A stretch of DNA of 15,457 bases from an uncultured Prevotella sp. (GTDB taxonomy: Bacteria; Bacteroidota; Bacteroidia; Bacteroidales; Bacteroidaceae). The notes beneath the pieces are model-generated. The model was not told the origin of the DNA and made no database searches. It worked only from the letters and a program-made list of their open reading frames with translations. Positions 6,799 to 14,219 of the stretch are shown piece by piece; the first letter of the stretch is position 1; each line of letters begins with the position of its first letter. Where the stretch lies: NCBI GenBank assembly GCA_900553155.1, contig USCM01000013.1, positions 1-15,457 on the forward strand, in the 5' to 3' direction. The translations under genes were made by a program, and so were the position numbers.

Positions 6799-9453
6799 AT
6801 GAAAAGGCTTTTAATATACCTTATGCTTATTATGCTGATGCCTGTAGTGGGCTTGGCTCAGTCGATGACCGACGACCAGGTAATGGCATACGTGGCAAAA
6901 GAGCATGCTGCCGGCAAGGACAATGCCAAGATTGTAACCTCGCTTATGCAGCGTGGAGTGGACATACAGCAGATTAGGCGTGTGCGCGACAAGTATCAGA
7001 AATCAATGTCGCAGAACACTACCAAGTCGTTGGGCAGCGCCAAGGACCCTACGGGTTCGTCGCGTTTGCGCACCAACAACGTTAAGAAGTATAAAAGCAA
7101 GTCGAAGAGCAGTAAGTACAGTCGCAACAAAAGAAGCAACACCTACGACGAGGACGACGAGGATGATATGCTGGACGACTATTCGGCCTACTCTACATAC
7201 CGTGTTCGTGGCGAGCGTGCAAAGGGCTATACCAACACCTACGACGATAACGACGAGGAGTATCTCGAGTTTGAGAACGAGCTTGGAGAGATGGTACCCG
7301 ACACCGCTGCCATCATAAAGCAGTACTACGAAAACAAGAACTCGAAGAAGCGCAAGGTGTTTGGACGTGACATCTTCAACAACGAAGACCTCTCTTTCGA
7401 GCCTAATATGAACATTGCCACACCGCAGGACTATCGTCTCGGACCTGGCGATGCCGTGATAATAGATGTCTATGGCGCTTCGCAGAAGACTGAAGAGTGC
7501 ACCGTATCGCCCGACGGTGAGATAACGATAGAGGGCTATGGACCTATAGCCGTAAGTGGACTAACCGTGGCGCAAGCCAATGCACGTGTGCGCTCAACAC
7601 TCGGCAGACGCTATTCGAGCAGTAGTGTAAAGCTCACCGTAGGACAGACACGCACCATTATGATCAACGTTATGGGCGAGGTTAAGATGCCGGGAACCTA
7701 CACCCTGCCGGCTTTTGCCACCGTGTTCCATGCCCTGTATATGGCAGGCGGTACCAATGAGATAGGTACCTTGCGTAATATCAAGGTGTATCGCAACAAC
7801 CGCCTCGTAACCATGGTCGACATATACGACTACATACTCAACGGCAAGCTTACGGGCAATGTGCGCCTTGCCGACAACGACGTCATTGTAGTAGGACCTT
7901 ACGACTGCCTCGTCGGCATCTCGGGCAAGGTTAAGCGTCCTATGTTCTACGAGATGAAGAAGAGCGAGTCGTTAGCCTCGTTGCTCAAATATTCGGGCTC
8001 ATTCACTGGCGATGCCTACACCAAGTCGGTGCGTGTAAACCGCAAGACGGGCAAGGAGCTTGCCGTATTCAATGTGGGCGAGTTCGACTTTGCAAGCTTC
8101 CACATCTCAGACGGTGACTCGGTAATGGTCGATTCGGTAATACCGCGTTATGCCAACACCGTCGAGGTTAAGGGTGCCGTGTTCCGTCCGGGCTTGTACA
8201 ACCTTGGTGAACAGATCAACAGCGTGCGCACACTTATCGAGCATGCCGAGGGAATAAAGGAGATGGCGTTTACCAATCGTGCCGTGCTGCACCGTATGAA
8301 GGAAGACCGCACACTTAAGGTGATAAGCGTAGACCTTGCAGGTGTCTTGGCAGGCACTGTGCCCGACATACCTTTGCAGGAGAACGACGTGCTGTTTGTG
8401 CCTACCAAGACCGAGAACCTCGATCAGCGTACCATCAGCATACGAGGCGAGGTGCAGTATCCAGGTGTATATAAGTATGCCGACGACGAGACCATCGAGG
8501 ACTTTGTGCTTCAGGCTGGTGGCCTTACCGACAAGGCATCTACCGTCAACGTCAACGTAAGCCGCCGTGTAACCAACCCCAAGGCATTGGCTCCCGACAG
8601 CGTCATAGCCAAGGTCTACACGCTCTCCCTTAAGGACGGATTCGTTGTGGACGGCGAGCCGGGATTCACGCTCATGCCTTTCGACGAGGTATATATCCGC
8701 AAGAGTCCGGCTTATATGGAGCAGAAGAATGTAACGGTTGAGGGCGAGGTTATGTTCGCCGGAACCTACACGCTCTCTGCCAACAATATGCGTCTGAGCG
8801 ATCTGTACAAGAGATCGGGTGGTTCTAACGGACTTGGTTATGTTCGTGGAGCACGTCTTATGCGCCGTGCCACCGATGCCGAGAAGGAACGTATGCGTGC
8901 CGCCTTGCAGATGGTGATGGAGCAGCAGCAGAAGAATATCTTGCAGCTTGCGGCAAGCAGCAGCGGAGGCAACATACAACAGGCTGCCGAGGGTGCCAAG
9001 AATGCCAACTTGGCTAAGTTTAATGTGCCCGACGAGTATCCTGTAGGTATCGACCTTGAGCAGGCTATGAAGAACCCAGGCAGCGACGCCGACATGGTAT
9101 TGCGTGAGGGCGACCGCCTCATTGTGCCGCAGTACAACGGAACTGTGAAGGTGAACGGAGCCGTGATGTATGCCAACACCATTGCCTTTGAGAAGGGCAA
9201 GCGTGCAAGCTACTACATCGACCAGGCTGGTGGCTATGCCAGCGACGCCGTAAAGAGCCGTGCATACATTATATATATGAACGGTATGGTGGCAAAGTTG
9301 AGCCACGGAGCCAAGGTGCAGCCCGGCTGCGAGATTGTGGTTCCGGCTAAGCTGAAGCGTAGCATGAGCGTGGCAGAGAAGATGAGTATGAGCTCAAGCT
9401 TCTTGTCTATCGCGACAATGATTGCCACTATATCTAATCTGTTTGCCAACTAA
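6799..9453 (+). CDS. Wza-like polysaccharide export protein with six SLBB repeats
   Basis: This is likely the outer-membrane or periplasmic channel component for capsule or exopolysaccharide export. It has 884 residues, more than twice the length of E. coli Wza (about 380). The signal peptide is residues 1-20 (MKRLLIYLMLIMLMPVVGLA|Q), with no lipobox Cys. A helical segment is followed by a basic run (about 96-115) and an acidic run (DEDDEDDMLDD, 117-127). The polysaccharide export domain begins near 208, with RLGPGD at 213-218 and SPDGEITIEGYGPI. Six SLBB-type segments start near 286, 369, 453, 544, 643 and 781, each beginning G-x-V...PG-x-Y or similar. Residues 690-770 hold a Gln/Ala-rich helical insert. 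A hydrophobic C-terminal tail (FLSIATMIATISNLFAN) could be the outer-membrane helix. No Wzc kinase or glycosyltransferase gene is adjacent in the window, so the polysaccharide is unknown. Confidence 0.93.
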   Translation: MKRLLIYLMLIMLMPVVGLAQSMTDDQVMAYVAKEHAAGKDNAKIVTSLMQRGVDIQQIRRVRDKYQKSMSQNTTKSLGSAKDPTGSSRLRTNNVKKYKSKSKSSKYSRNKRSNTYDEDDEDDMLDDYSAYSTYRVRGERAKGYTNTYDDNDEEYLEFENELGEMVPDTAAIIKQYYENKNSKKRKVFGRDIFNNEDLSFEPNMNIATPQDYRLGPGDAVIIDVYGASQKTEECTVSPDGEITIEGYGPIAVSGLTVAQANARVRSTLGRRYSSSSVKLTVGQTRTIMINVMGEVKMPGTYTLPAFATVFHALYMAGGTNEIGTLRNIKVYRNNRLVTMVDIYDYILNGKLTGNVRLADNDVIVVGPYDCLVGISGKVKRPMFYEMKKSESLASLLKYSGSFTGDAYTKSVRVNRKTGKELAVFNVGEFDFASFHISDGDSVMVDSVIPRYANTVEVKGAVFRPGLYNLGEQINSVRTLIEHAEGIKEMAFTNRAVLHRMKEDRTLKVISVDLAGVLAGTVPDIPLQENDVLFVPTKTENLDQRTISIRGEVQYPGVYKYADDETIEDFVLQAGGLTDKASTVNVNVSRRVTNPKALAPDSVIAKVYTLSLKDGFVVDGEPGFTLMPFDEVYIRKSPAYMEQKNVTVEGEVMFAGTYTLSANNMRLSDLYKRSGGSNGLGYVRGARLMRRATDAEKERMRAALQMVMEQQQKNILQLAASSSGGNIQQAAEGAKNANLAKFNVPDEYPVGIDLEQAMKNPGSDADMVLREGDRLIVPQYNGTVKVNGAVMYANTIAFEKGKRASYYIDQAGGYASDAVKSRAYIIYMNGMVAKLSHGAKVQPGCEIVVPAKLKRSMSVAEKMSMSSSFLSIATMIATISNLFAN

Positions 9454-9483
9454 TAAACTGTAAATTTCACTATTCAATCGTAG

Positions 9484-9517
9484 TAGGAGACTATGGCATG
9501 ATAGCCGTAGTCTCCTA
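9484..9517 (+). terminator. Intrinsic terminator of the export gene
   Basis: TAGGAGACTATGGC (9484-9497) pairs with GCCGTAGTCTCCTA (9504-9517) through 14 pairs including one G-U, with a 6-nt loop. A short TATATTT follows. It lies 30 bp after the export-gene stop and just before the phosphoesterase, separating the two units. Confidence 0.75.
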
Positions 9518-9531
9518 TATTTATAAATGCA

Positions 9532-11046
9532 ATGGTTATGAAACTTAGAACAGGTATCTTTGCGAAGACTAAAACAATGATGCTTATGAGCGTTAGGGTC
9601 TTCCTTGGATTGGTGTTGTTTGTAGGTCTTGTCAGCGGTAAGCCAGCCGACAAGCCATTGATGTTGAAGGGAAGCGTGGTGGACGAAGAGGGCAGAGGCA
9701 TTGCCAACGTCGTTGTGAACAACGGACGCGAGTTTTGCCAGACCGACCGCAATGGCCATTGGCAGCTCGTTACCGATACAGCAGTCAGCAAGTTTGTGTC
9801 TATATCCACGCCATGCGAGTACACCTTGCCGCAGACCGACGGCATAGCCAACGGCTATTATATGCCTGTAGCCAAGGCAATGAAGGCTGGGTCGAAGGCA
9901 AGCTTTGTGCTGCATCGACGCGATTCGGTGTCCAACCGCTTTCATTATATAGCCATAAGCGACCCCCAAATACGCAATGCACACGACATGAAGCGCTGGC
10001 GTCAGGAGACGGTGCCAAGCATTATGCACACAGCATCCAGTCTGCGCAAGACAGGCGACGTTATAGGAATGACGTTGGGCGATGTGGTTTTCGACAATAT
10101 GACGTTGTATGCACAGTATAAGCAGTCGATAAAGAATCGCCGAATGACCTTCTTCCAGTGCATCGGCAACCACGACTTTCAGAAAGCATACGCCGACCTG
10201 CACAACTCGGAGCTTGGCGCGCCGCATTATGCCGAGCAGATGTTTGGCGAGTTCTTCGGTCCGGTGTGCTACTCGTTCAATATAGGCAAGTGCCACATCA
10301 TTACGATGAAGAACATCAATTATCGAGGCTCGTGCAAGTATGAGGAGGAGATAACCGAGGAAGACTTGCGCTGGCTTGAGCGCGACCTGAGCTACGTGCC
10401 AAAGGATGTTATGATTATCCTCAATATGCACGCCCCTGCCTGGAACGCTATGGAGCCTATCGACAACATCCTTAACGCGCAGCGCCTTGCCGAGATACTT
10501 GAGCCATACGAGGCCCATGTCTTTGCCGGACACACCCACTTCTTCGAGAATGTGGAGGTTACGCCGCGTCTATACCAGCACAATATAGCCGCTGCCTGTG
10601 GCGCATGGTGGACGAGCAACATCAACCGCGATGGCGCTCCCAACGGCTATATGGTAGCCACGGTAGACGGCACGTCGATGAAGTGGCAGTATAAGGCTAC
10701 CAACTCTAAGTCGGTATACCAGATGCGTGTGTACAAGCCGGGCGAGTTTCGCACGCAGAAGAATTATGTCGTGGCTAATGTATGGGAGTGGGACCCCCAC
10801 TGTCGTGTAGTGTGGTATGAGGACGGAAGATACAAGGGACGCATGCAGCAGTTCACCGACAACGACGAGGCCTTCTTGCTTACAAAGCCGCTTAAGCCCC
10901 AGCTTGCCAAGACGCGGCACCTCTTCCGTGCCCGCCCCACGTCTAAGAAGTATCGCACAATAAAGGTTATCTTCATCAATAGGTTCAATCAAACCTATAC
11001 TTATACTATCGTTAATAGAAACAACAGGCCGTTCTTGCTGGAGTAA
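9532..11046 (+). CDS. Secreted calcineurin-like metallophosphoesterase
   Basis: It probably hydrolyses a phosphoester in the periplasm using two metal ions; the substrate is unknown. The protein is 504 residues from the first ATG. A hydrophobic signal (VRVFLGLVLFVGLVSG) lies at about 21-36. A carboxypeptidase-regulatory-like N-terminal domain follows (LKGSVVDEEGRGIANVVVNNG, about 45-130). The catalytic core carries SDPQ (143-146), LGD (182-184), GNHD (212-215), MHAP with His300, and GHTH (333-336). The C-terminal domain (about 350-504) matches the MetallophosC type. The first motif is D-x-Q instead of D-x-H, a variant known in CPPED1-like members. Starts at 9538, 9577, 9580 and 9586 are also possible. 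A promoter-like TATCTTTG at 9555 favours 9577 or later, which would place the signal peptide at the very N-terminus. It is bounded by terminators on both sides, so it is likely monocistronic. Confidence 0.9.
   Translation: MVMKLRTGIFAKTKTMMLMSVRVFLGLVLFVGLVSGKPADKPLMLKGSVVDEEGRGIANVVVNNGREFCQTDRNGHWQLVTDTAVSKFVSISTPCEYTLPQTDGIANGYYMPVAKAMKAGSKASFVLHRRDSVSNRFHYIAISDPQIRNAHDMKRWRQETVPSIMHTASSLRKTGDVIGMTLGDVVFDNMTLYAQYKQSIKNRRMTFFQCIGNHDFQKAYADLHNSELGAPHYAEQMFGEFFGPVCYSFNIGKCHIITMKNINYRGSCKYEEEITEEDLRWLERDLSYVPKDVMIILNMHAPAWNAMEPIDNILNAQRLAEILEPYEAHVFAGHTHFFENVEVTPRLYQHNIAAACGAWWTSNINRDGAPNGYMVATVDGTSMKWQYKATNSKSVYQMRVYKPGEFRTQKNYVVANVWEWDPHCRVVWYEDGRYKGRMQQFTDNDEAFLLTKPLKPQLAKTRHLFRARPTSKKYRTIKVIFINRFNQTYTYTIVNRNNRPFLLE
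9555..9562 (+). promoter_or_regulatory. Possible -7 element inside the nominal phosphoesterase start region
   Basis: TATCTTTG matches TAnnTTTG. No clean TTTG is found about 20 bp upstream (AATG at 9531-9534). If used, transcription would begin near 9569 and translation at the ATG cluster 9577-9588. Confidence 0.4.
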
Positions 11047-11083
11047 AGACGTTTTTGTTTTTCAAATCACTAAATAATAGTGC

Positions 11084-11150
11084 AAAAGTGACAGCTGCTA
11101 AGCTATTGTGCTAATAATCAATAGCTTAGCGGCTGTCATTTTGCTTTTTG
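11084..11150. terminator. Strong intrinsic terminator after the phosphoesterase
   Basis: A 20-bp stem with one G-U pair, 11089-11108 with 11119-11138, encloses a 10-nt loop. AAAG upstream and TTTT downstream extend it, and GCTTTTTG follows. It lies about 40 bp after the phosphoesterase stop. On the minus strand the hairpin is followed by a shorter T-run (CTTTTG), so it could also stop leftward transcription from the 11364 promoter. Confidence 0.9.
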
Positions 11151-11258
11151 TCCCTATTCATCTACCAGCCTATCTACCAGTAGTAAGCGTCGATGTAGCA
11201 GCCCGCACACAAGGGAGGATTTTGGGTAGGATAGTATTGAGCCAATGATGATGTAGGC

Positions 11259-11324
11259 TCTACTTTGTAATCCTGTTATCTCTACTTTGTAACAGTGTTA
11301 TCTCGGCTTTGTAACAAGTAAATA
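11259..11324. repeat. Three 22-nt tandem repeats forming two adjacent small hairpins
   Basis: Copies at 11259-11280 and 11281-11302 share TCTACTTTGTAA and TGTTATC; a third at 11303-11324 keeps only TC..CTTTGTAAC. Across the copy junctions two stem-loops form. The first is CTGTTA (11273-11278) with TAACAG (11290-11295). The second is TGTTA (11296-11300) with TAACA (11312-11316). Both have 11-nt loops that differ at only two positions (TCTCTACTTTG and TCTCGGCTTTG). Confidence 0.65.
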
Positions 11325-11363
11325 GCCACAAAGTAATGTTGCTGAGGTGCAACCTATCGTAGG

Positions 11364-11395
11364 CAAAGATACTGCAATAAATCAGAATAATCAAG
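11364..11395 (-). promoter_or_regulatory. Orphan leftward promoter
   Basis: On the minus strand CTTG (11395-11392), a 20-bp spacer and TATCTTTG (11371-11364) fit the Bacteroidota pattern about as well as the nrdJ promoter does. No protein gene lies downstream on that strand. Transcription from about 11357 would reach the hairpin at 11138-11089. Confidence 0.45.
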
Positions 11396-11421
11396 CTTTT
11401 GCAAGAAAATAATGGTACATT

Positions 11422-11461
11422 GGCTGTTAGATAGCCACCTCTAAAAGCCTATCTAACAGCC
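11422..11461. repeat. Perfect 13-bp inverted repeat
   Basis: GGCTGTTAGATAG (11422-11434) and CTATCTAACAGCC (11449-11461) are exact reverse complements separated by 14 nt. No T-run follows on the plus strand, so a terminator is unlikely. It could be a protein-binding site, a cruciform or an RNA hairpin. The arm word CTATCTA-CAG also occurs with one change near 11170-11180. Confidence 0.6.
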
Positions 11462-11547
11462 TGTAACCTGTTGATTATCAATGTTTAAGGTCTAATACTG
11501 GCACTTCTTGCACAATTAATAGAAAATCAAAAACGATTTATTCTACT

Positions 11548-11579
11548 ATTGTAAATGTCAAAATAATATTGTAGTTTTG
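11548..11579 (+). promoter_or_regulatory. nrdJ promoter
   Basis: ATTG (11548-11551), a 20-bp spacer and TAGTTTTG (11572-11579) match the Bacteroidota consensus. Transcription would start near 11586, about 40 nt before the ATG at 11625. The word TATTGTA occurs twice exactly 20 bp apart (11547-11553 and 11567-11573), overlapping both promoter elements, and may be a regulator half-site pair. Confidence 0.7.
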
Positions 11580-11624
11580 CACTTGCATTACCTTGTAAAA
11601 ATTTCAATTCACCTAAATAGACAA

Positions 11625-14195
11625 ATGGAAGATAAAAAAACATACACTTATGATGAGGCTTTTGACGCCTCTTTGAAGTATTTTACTGGCGACGAGCTTG
11701 CTGCACGCGTATGGGTGAACAAGTATGCCATGAAGGATAGCTTCGGCAATATATACGAGAAATCACCGGAGGATATGCATTGGCGTATAGCCCGCGAGAT
11801 AGCCCGTATAGAACAGAAGTATGCCAACCCGATGACGGAGCAAGAGGTGTTCGACATGCTCGACCATTTCCGCTACATCGTTCCGGCAGGCAGTCCGATG
11901 ACAGGTATTGGCAACAGCCACCAGGTGGCATCGCTCAGCAACTGCTTTGTGATAGGCGTTGAGGGCGATGGCGACTCGTATGGAGCCATTATGCGACTCG
12001 ACGAGGAGCAGGTGCAGCTGATGAAGCGCCGCGGTGGAGTGGGACACGACCTGTCGCAGATTCGACCCAAAGGCTCTCCTGTCAACAACTCGGCTCTTAC
12101 CTCTACCGGACTTGTTCCGTTTATGGAACGCTACAGCAACTCTACACGTGAGGTGGCACAGGACGGACGTCGTGGTGCGCTGATGCTGTCGGTAAGCATC
12201 AAGCATCCCGAGAGCGAGGCATTTATAGATGCTAAGATGACGGAGGGAAAGGTTACTGGAGCCAACGTAAGCGTAAAGATAGACGACGAGTTTATGCAGG
12301 CTGCCGTCGACGACAAGCCTTATACACAGAAATTCCCTATCGACTCGGACCATCCATTGGTGTCGAAGGAGATATCTGCCAAGCAGTTGTGGCAGAAGAT
12401 AGTACACAACGCATGGAAGAGTGCAGAGCCGGGCGTGCTGTTCTGGGACACCATTCTGCGCGAAAGCATCCCCGACTGCTATGCCGACCTTGGATTCCGC
12501 ACCGTCAGCACCAACCCTTGCGGCGAGATACCGCTCTGCCCGTACGACTCGTGCCGACTGCTCTCCGTAAACCTCTACTCGTACGTGGAGAATCCATTTA
12601 CACCTGAGGCAAGCTTCAACTTCGACCTCTTCCGCGAGCATGTGGCTAAGGCACAGCGCATGATGGACGACATCATCGACCTGGAGCTTGAGAAGATAGA
12701 CCTCATCATGGAGAAGATAAAGCACGACCCACAGTGCGACGACATCAAGCATGCCGAGTATCATCTATGGGAGAAGATTAAGGACAAGAGTTCTAAGGGA
12801 CGCCGCACCGGTGTGGGCATAACCGCCGAGGGCGACATGATTGCCGCCATGGGCTTGCGCTATGGCACACAGGAGGCTACCGACTTCAGCGTAAACGTTC
12901 ACCGCACATTGGCTCTTGCAGCCTATCGCTCGTCTGTAACAATGGCTCAAGAGCGTGGAGCGTTTGACATCTTCGACGCCCAGCGCGAGAAGAACAACCC
13001 CTTCCTGTTGCGCATAAAGGATGCCGACGAGCAACTCTACAACGACATCATGACATACGGACGCCGCAACATTGCCTGCCTTACCATTGCCCCTACCGGC
13101 ACAACATCGCTAATGACACAGACCACAAGCGGCATCGAGCCTGTATTTATGCCCGTGTACAAGCGTAGACGCAAGGTTAATCCGGGCGACCCTGAGGTGC
13201 ATGTCGACTTTGTGGACGAGGTGGGCGACTCGTTTGAGGAGTATATCGTATACCACAAGAAGTTCCTCGAGTGGATGCGCATCAACGGCATCGATACTGA
13301 GAAGCGTTATACTCAGGAGGAGATAGACGAGCTTGTGGCACGTTCGCCGTACCACAAGGCTACCGCCAACGACGTAGACTGGCTGATGAAGGTACGTATG
13401 CAGGGTGCCATACAGAAGTGGGTAGACCATTCGATAAGCGTGACTGTAAACCTGCCCAACGACGTGGACGAGGCTCTTGTAGACCGCCTGTATGTTGAGG
13501 CTTGGCGTTCGGGATGCAAGGGATGCACCATCTACCGCGACGGCAGCCGCTCGGGTGTGCTTGTTTCGGCATCCAAGAAGGACAAGAAGAAGTCGGCAGC
13601 ACCTGCCGTTAAGGAGAAACACGTGGTTCAGGTGGACGGACGTGTGGTTACGGAGACACGTCCTAAGGAGTTGGAGTGCGACGTTGTGCGCTTCCAGAAC
13701 AACAAGGAGAAGTGGGTGGCATTCATCGGTTTGCTCGATGGCTATCCTTACGAGATATTCACCGGACTGCAGGACGACGAGGAAGGCATAGCTCTTCCAA
13801 AGACCGTTACCAAGGGACGCATTATCAAGCAGATGGGTGCGGACGGCAAGAAGCGCTACGACTTCCAGTTTGAGAACAAGCGCGGATATAAAACTACGGT
13901 TGAGGGACTGTCGGAGAAGTTCAACCCCGAGTATTGGAACTATGCCAAGCTGATATCTGGCGTGCTGCGCTATCGTATGCCTATCGACCACGTTATAAAG
14001 CTTGTGGGTTCGCTGCAGCTTAAGGACGAGAGCATCAACACCTGGAAGAATGGTGTGGAGCGCGCCTTGAAGAAGTACGTGGTAGACGGCACCGAGGCAA
14101 AGGGTCAGGTGTGCCCAGTATGCGGACAGGAGACGCTTGTATATCAAGAAGGATGCCTTATCTGCAAGAATTGCGGCACATCGCGCTGCGGATAG
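11625..14195 (+). CDS. nrdJ: Class II (adenosylcobalamin-dependent) ribonucleotide reductase
   Basis: NrdJ reduces ribonucleotides to deoxyribonucleotides in the cytoplasm, using adenosylcobalamin to make the thiyl radical, and works with or without oxygen. The protein is 856 residues from ATG 11625. The longer frame opening at TTG 11577 lies inside the promoter, so its extra 16 residues are rejected. Visible motifs are SLSNCFVIG with the substrate-side Cys107, GGVGHDLSQIRPKGSPV, and NPCGE with Asn297, radical Cys299 and Glu301. After these come CPYDSCRLLS, APTGTTSLM and GCKGCTIYRDGSRSGVL. The C-terminal tail is Cys-rich (CPVCGQET...CLICKNCGTSRCG, Cys 830, 833, 844, 847, 850, 855); it is likely zinc-binding plus the redox pair that re-reduces the active site. 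No N-terminal ATP-cone is seen. The length fits the long NrdJ type of Thermotoga and Bacteroidota. It is followed 24 bp later by the oxidoreductase on the same strand. Confidence 0.97.
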   Translation: MEDKKTYTYDEAFDASLKYFTGDELAARVWVNKYAMKDSFGNIYEKSPEDMHWRIAREIARIEQKYANPMTEQEVFDMLDHFRYIVPAGSPMTGIGNSHQVASLSNCFVIGVEGDGDSYGAIMRLDEEQVQLMKRRGGVGHDLSQIRPKGSPVNNSALTSTGLVPFMERYSNSTREVAQDGRRGALMLSVSIKHPESEAFIDAKMTEGKVTGANVSVKIDDEFMQAAVDDKPYTQKFPIDSDHPLVSKEISAKQLWQKIVHNAWKSAEPGVLFWDTILRESIPDCYADLGFRTVSTNPCGEIPLCPYDSCRLLSVNLYSYVENPFTPEASFNFDLFREHVAKAQRMMDDIIDLELEKIDLIMEKIKHDPQCDDIKHAEYHLWEKIKDKSSKGRRTGVGITAEGDMIAAMGLRYGTQEATDFSVNVHRTLALAAYRSSVTMAQERGAFDIFDAQREKNNPFLLRIKDADEQLYNDIMTYGRRNIACLTIAPTGTTSLMTQTTSGIEPVFMPVYKRRRKVNPGDPEVHVDFVDEVGDSFEEYIVYHKKFLEWMRINGIDTEKRYTQEEIDELVARSPYHKATANDVDWLMKVRMQGAIQKWVDHSISVTVNLPNDVDEALVDRLYVEAWRSGCKGCTIYRDGSRSGVLVSASKKDKKKSAAPAVKEKHVVQVDGRVVTETRPKELECDVVRFQNNKEKWVAFIGLLDGYPYEIFTGLQDDEEGIALPKTVTKGRIIKQMGADGKKRYDFQFENKRGYKTTVEGLSEKFNPEYWNYAKLISGVLRYRMPIDHVIKLVGSLQLKDESINTWKNGVERALKKYVVDGTEAKGQVCPVCGQETLVYQEGCLICKNCGTSRCG

Positions 14196-14219
14196 AGGTA
14201 AATTGATTAGATTTGCGGT

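Larger units (their letters stand above)
11151..11571. other. Non-coding interval of about 420 bp upstream of nrdJ
   Basis: No convincing gene is present on either strand, and base composition is more AT-rich than the flanking genes. It holds two adjacent TCTACCAG words (11161-11168 and 11173-11180), a 22-nt tandem repeat with paired hairpins (11259-11324), an inverted ACAAAGTA (11328-11335), a minus-strand promoter (11364-11395), a perfect 13-bp inverted repeat (11422-11461), and the nrdJ promoter at its right end. Because the nrdJ promoter lies close to its start codon, this interval is not an nrdJ leader. Confidence 0.6.

Noticed and set aside
8107..9306. A 399-codon open frame on the minus strand
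   Set aside because: It is fully antisense to the SLBB export gene and has the same low-complexity shadow composition.
11259..11335. CRISPR array
   Set aside because: The 22-nt units are directly tandem with no unique spacers, there are only two good copies, and no cas gene is present.
11151..11340. Remnant minus-strand coding sequence in the non-coding interval
   Set aside because: A stretch reading ...YKVEITGLQSRAYIII... is open for some 50 codons, but it has no start, no recognisable family, and the repeat accounts for part of it.
11577..11624. N-terminal extension of NrdJ from TTG 11577
   Set aside because: The TTG is the end of the TAGTTTTG promoter box, so these codons would not be transcribed. 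The family-like sequence starts at MEDKKTYTYDEAF.
14208..14215. TAGATTTG as a promoter for the oxidoreductase
   Set aside because: It matches the -7 box, but no TTTG or TTG is found about 20 bp upstream, and use would give an almost leaderless mRNA. Cotranscription with nrdJ is simpler.
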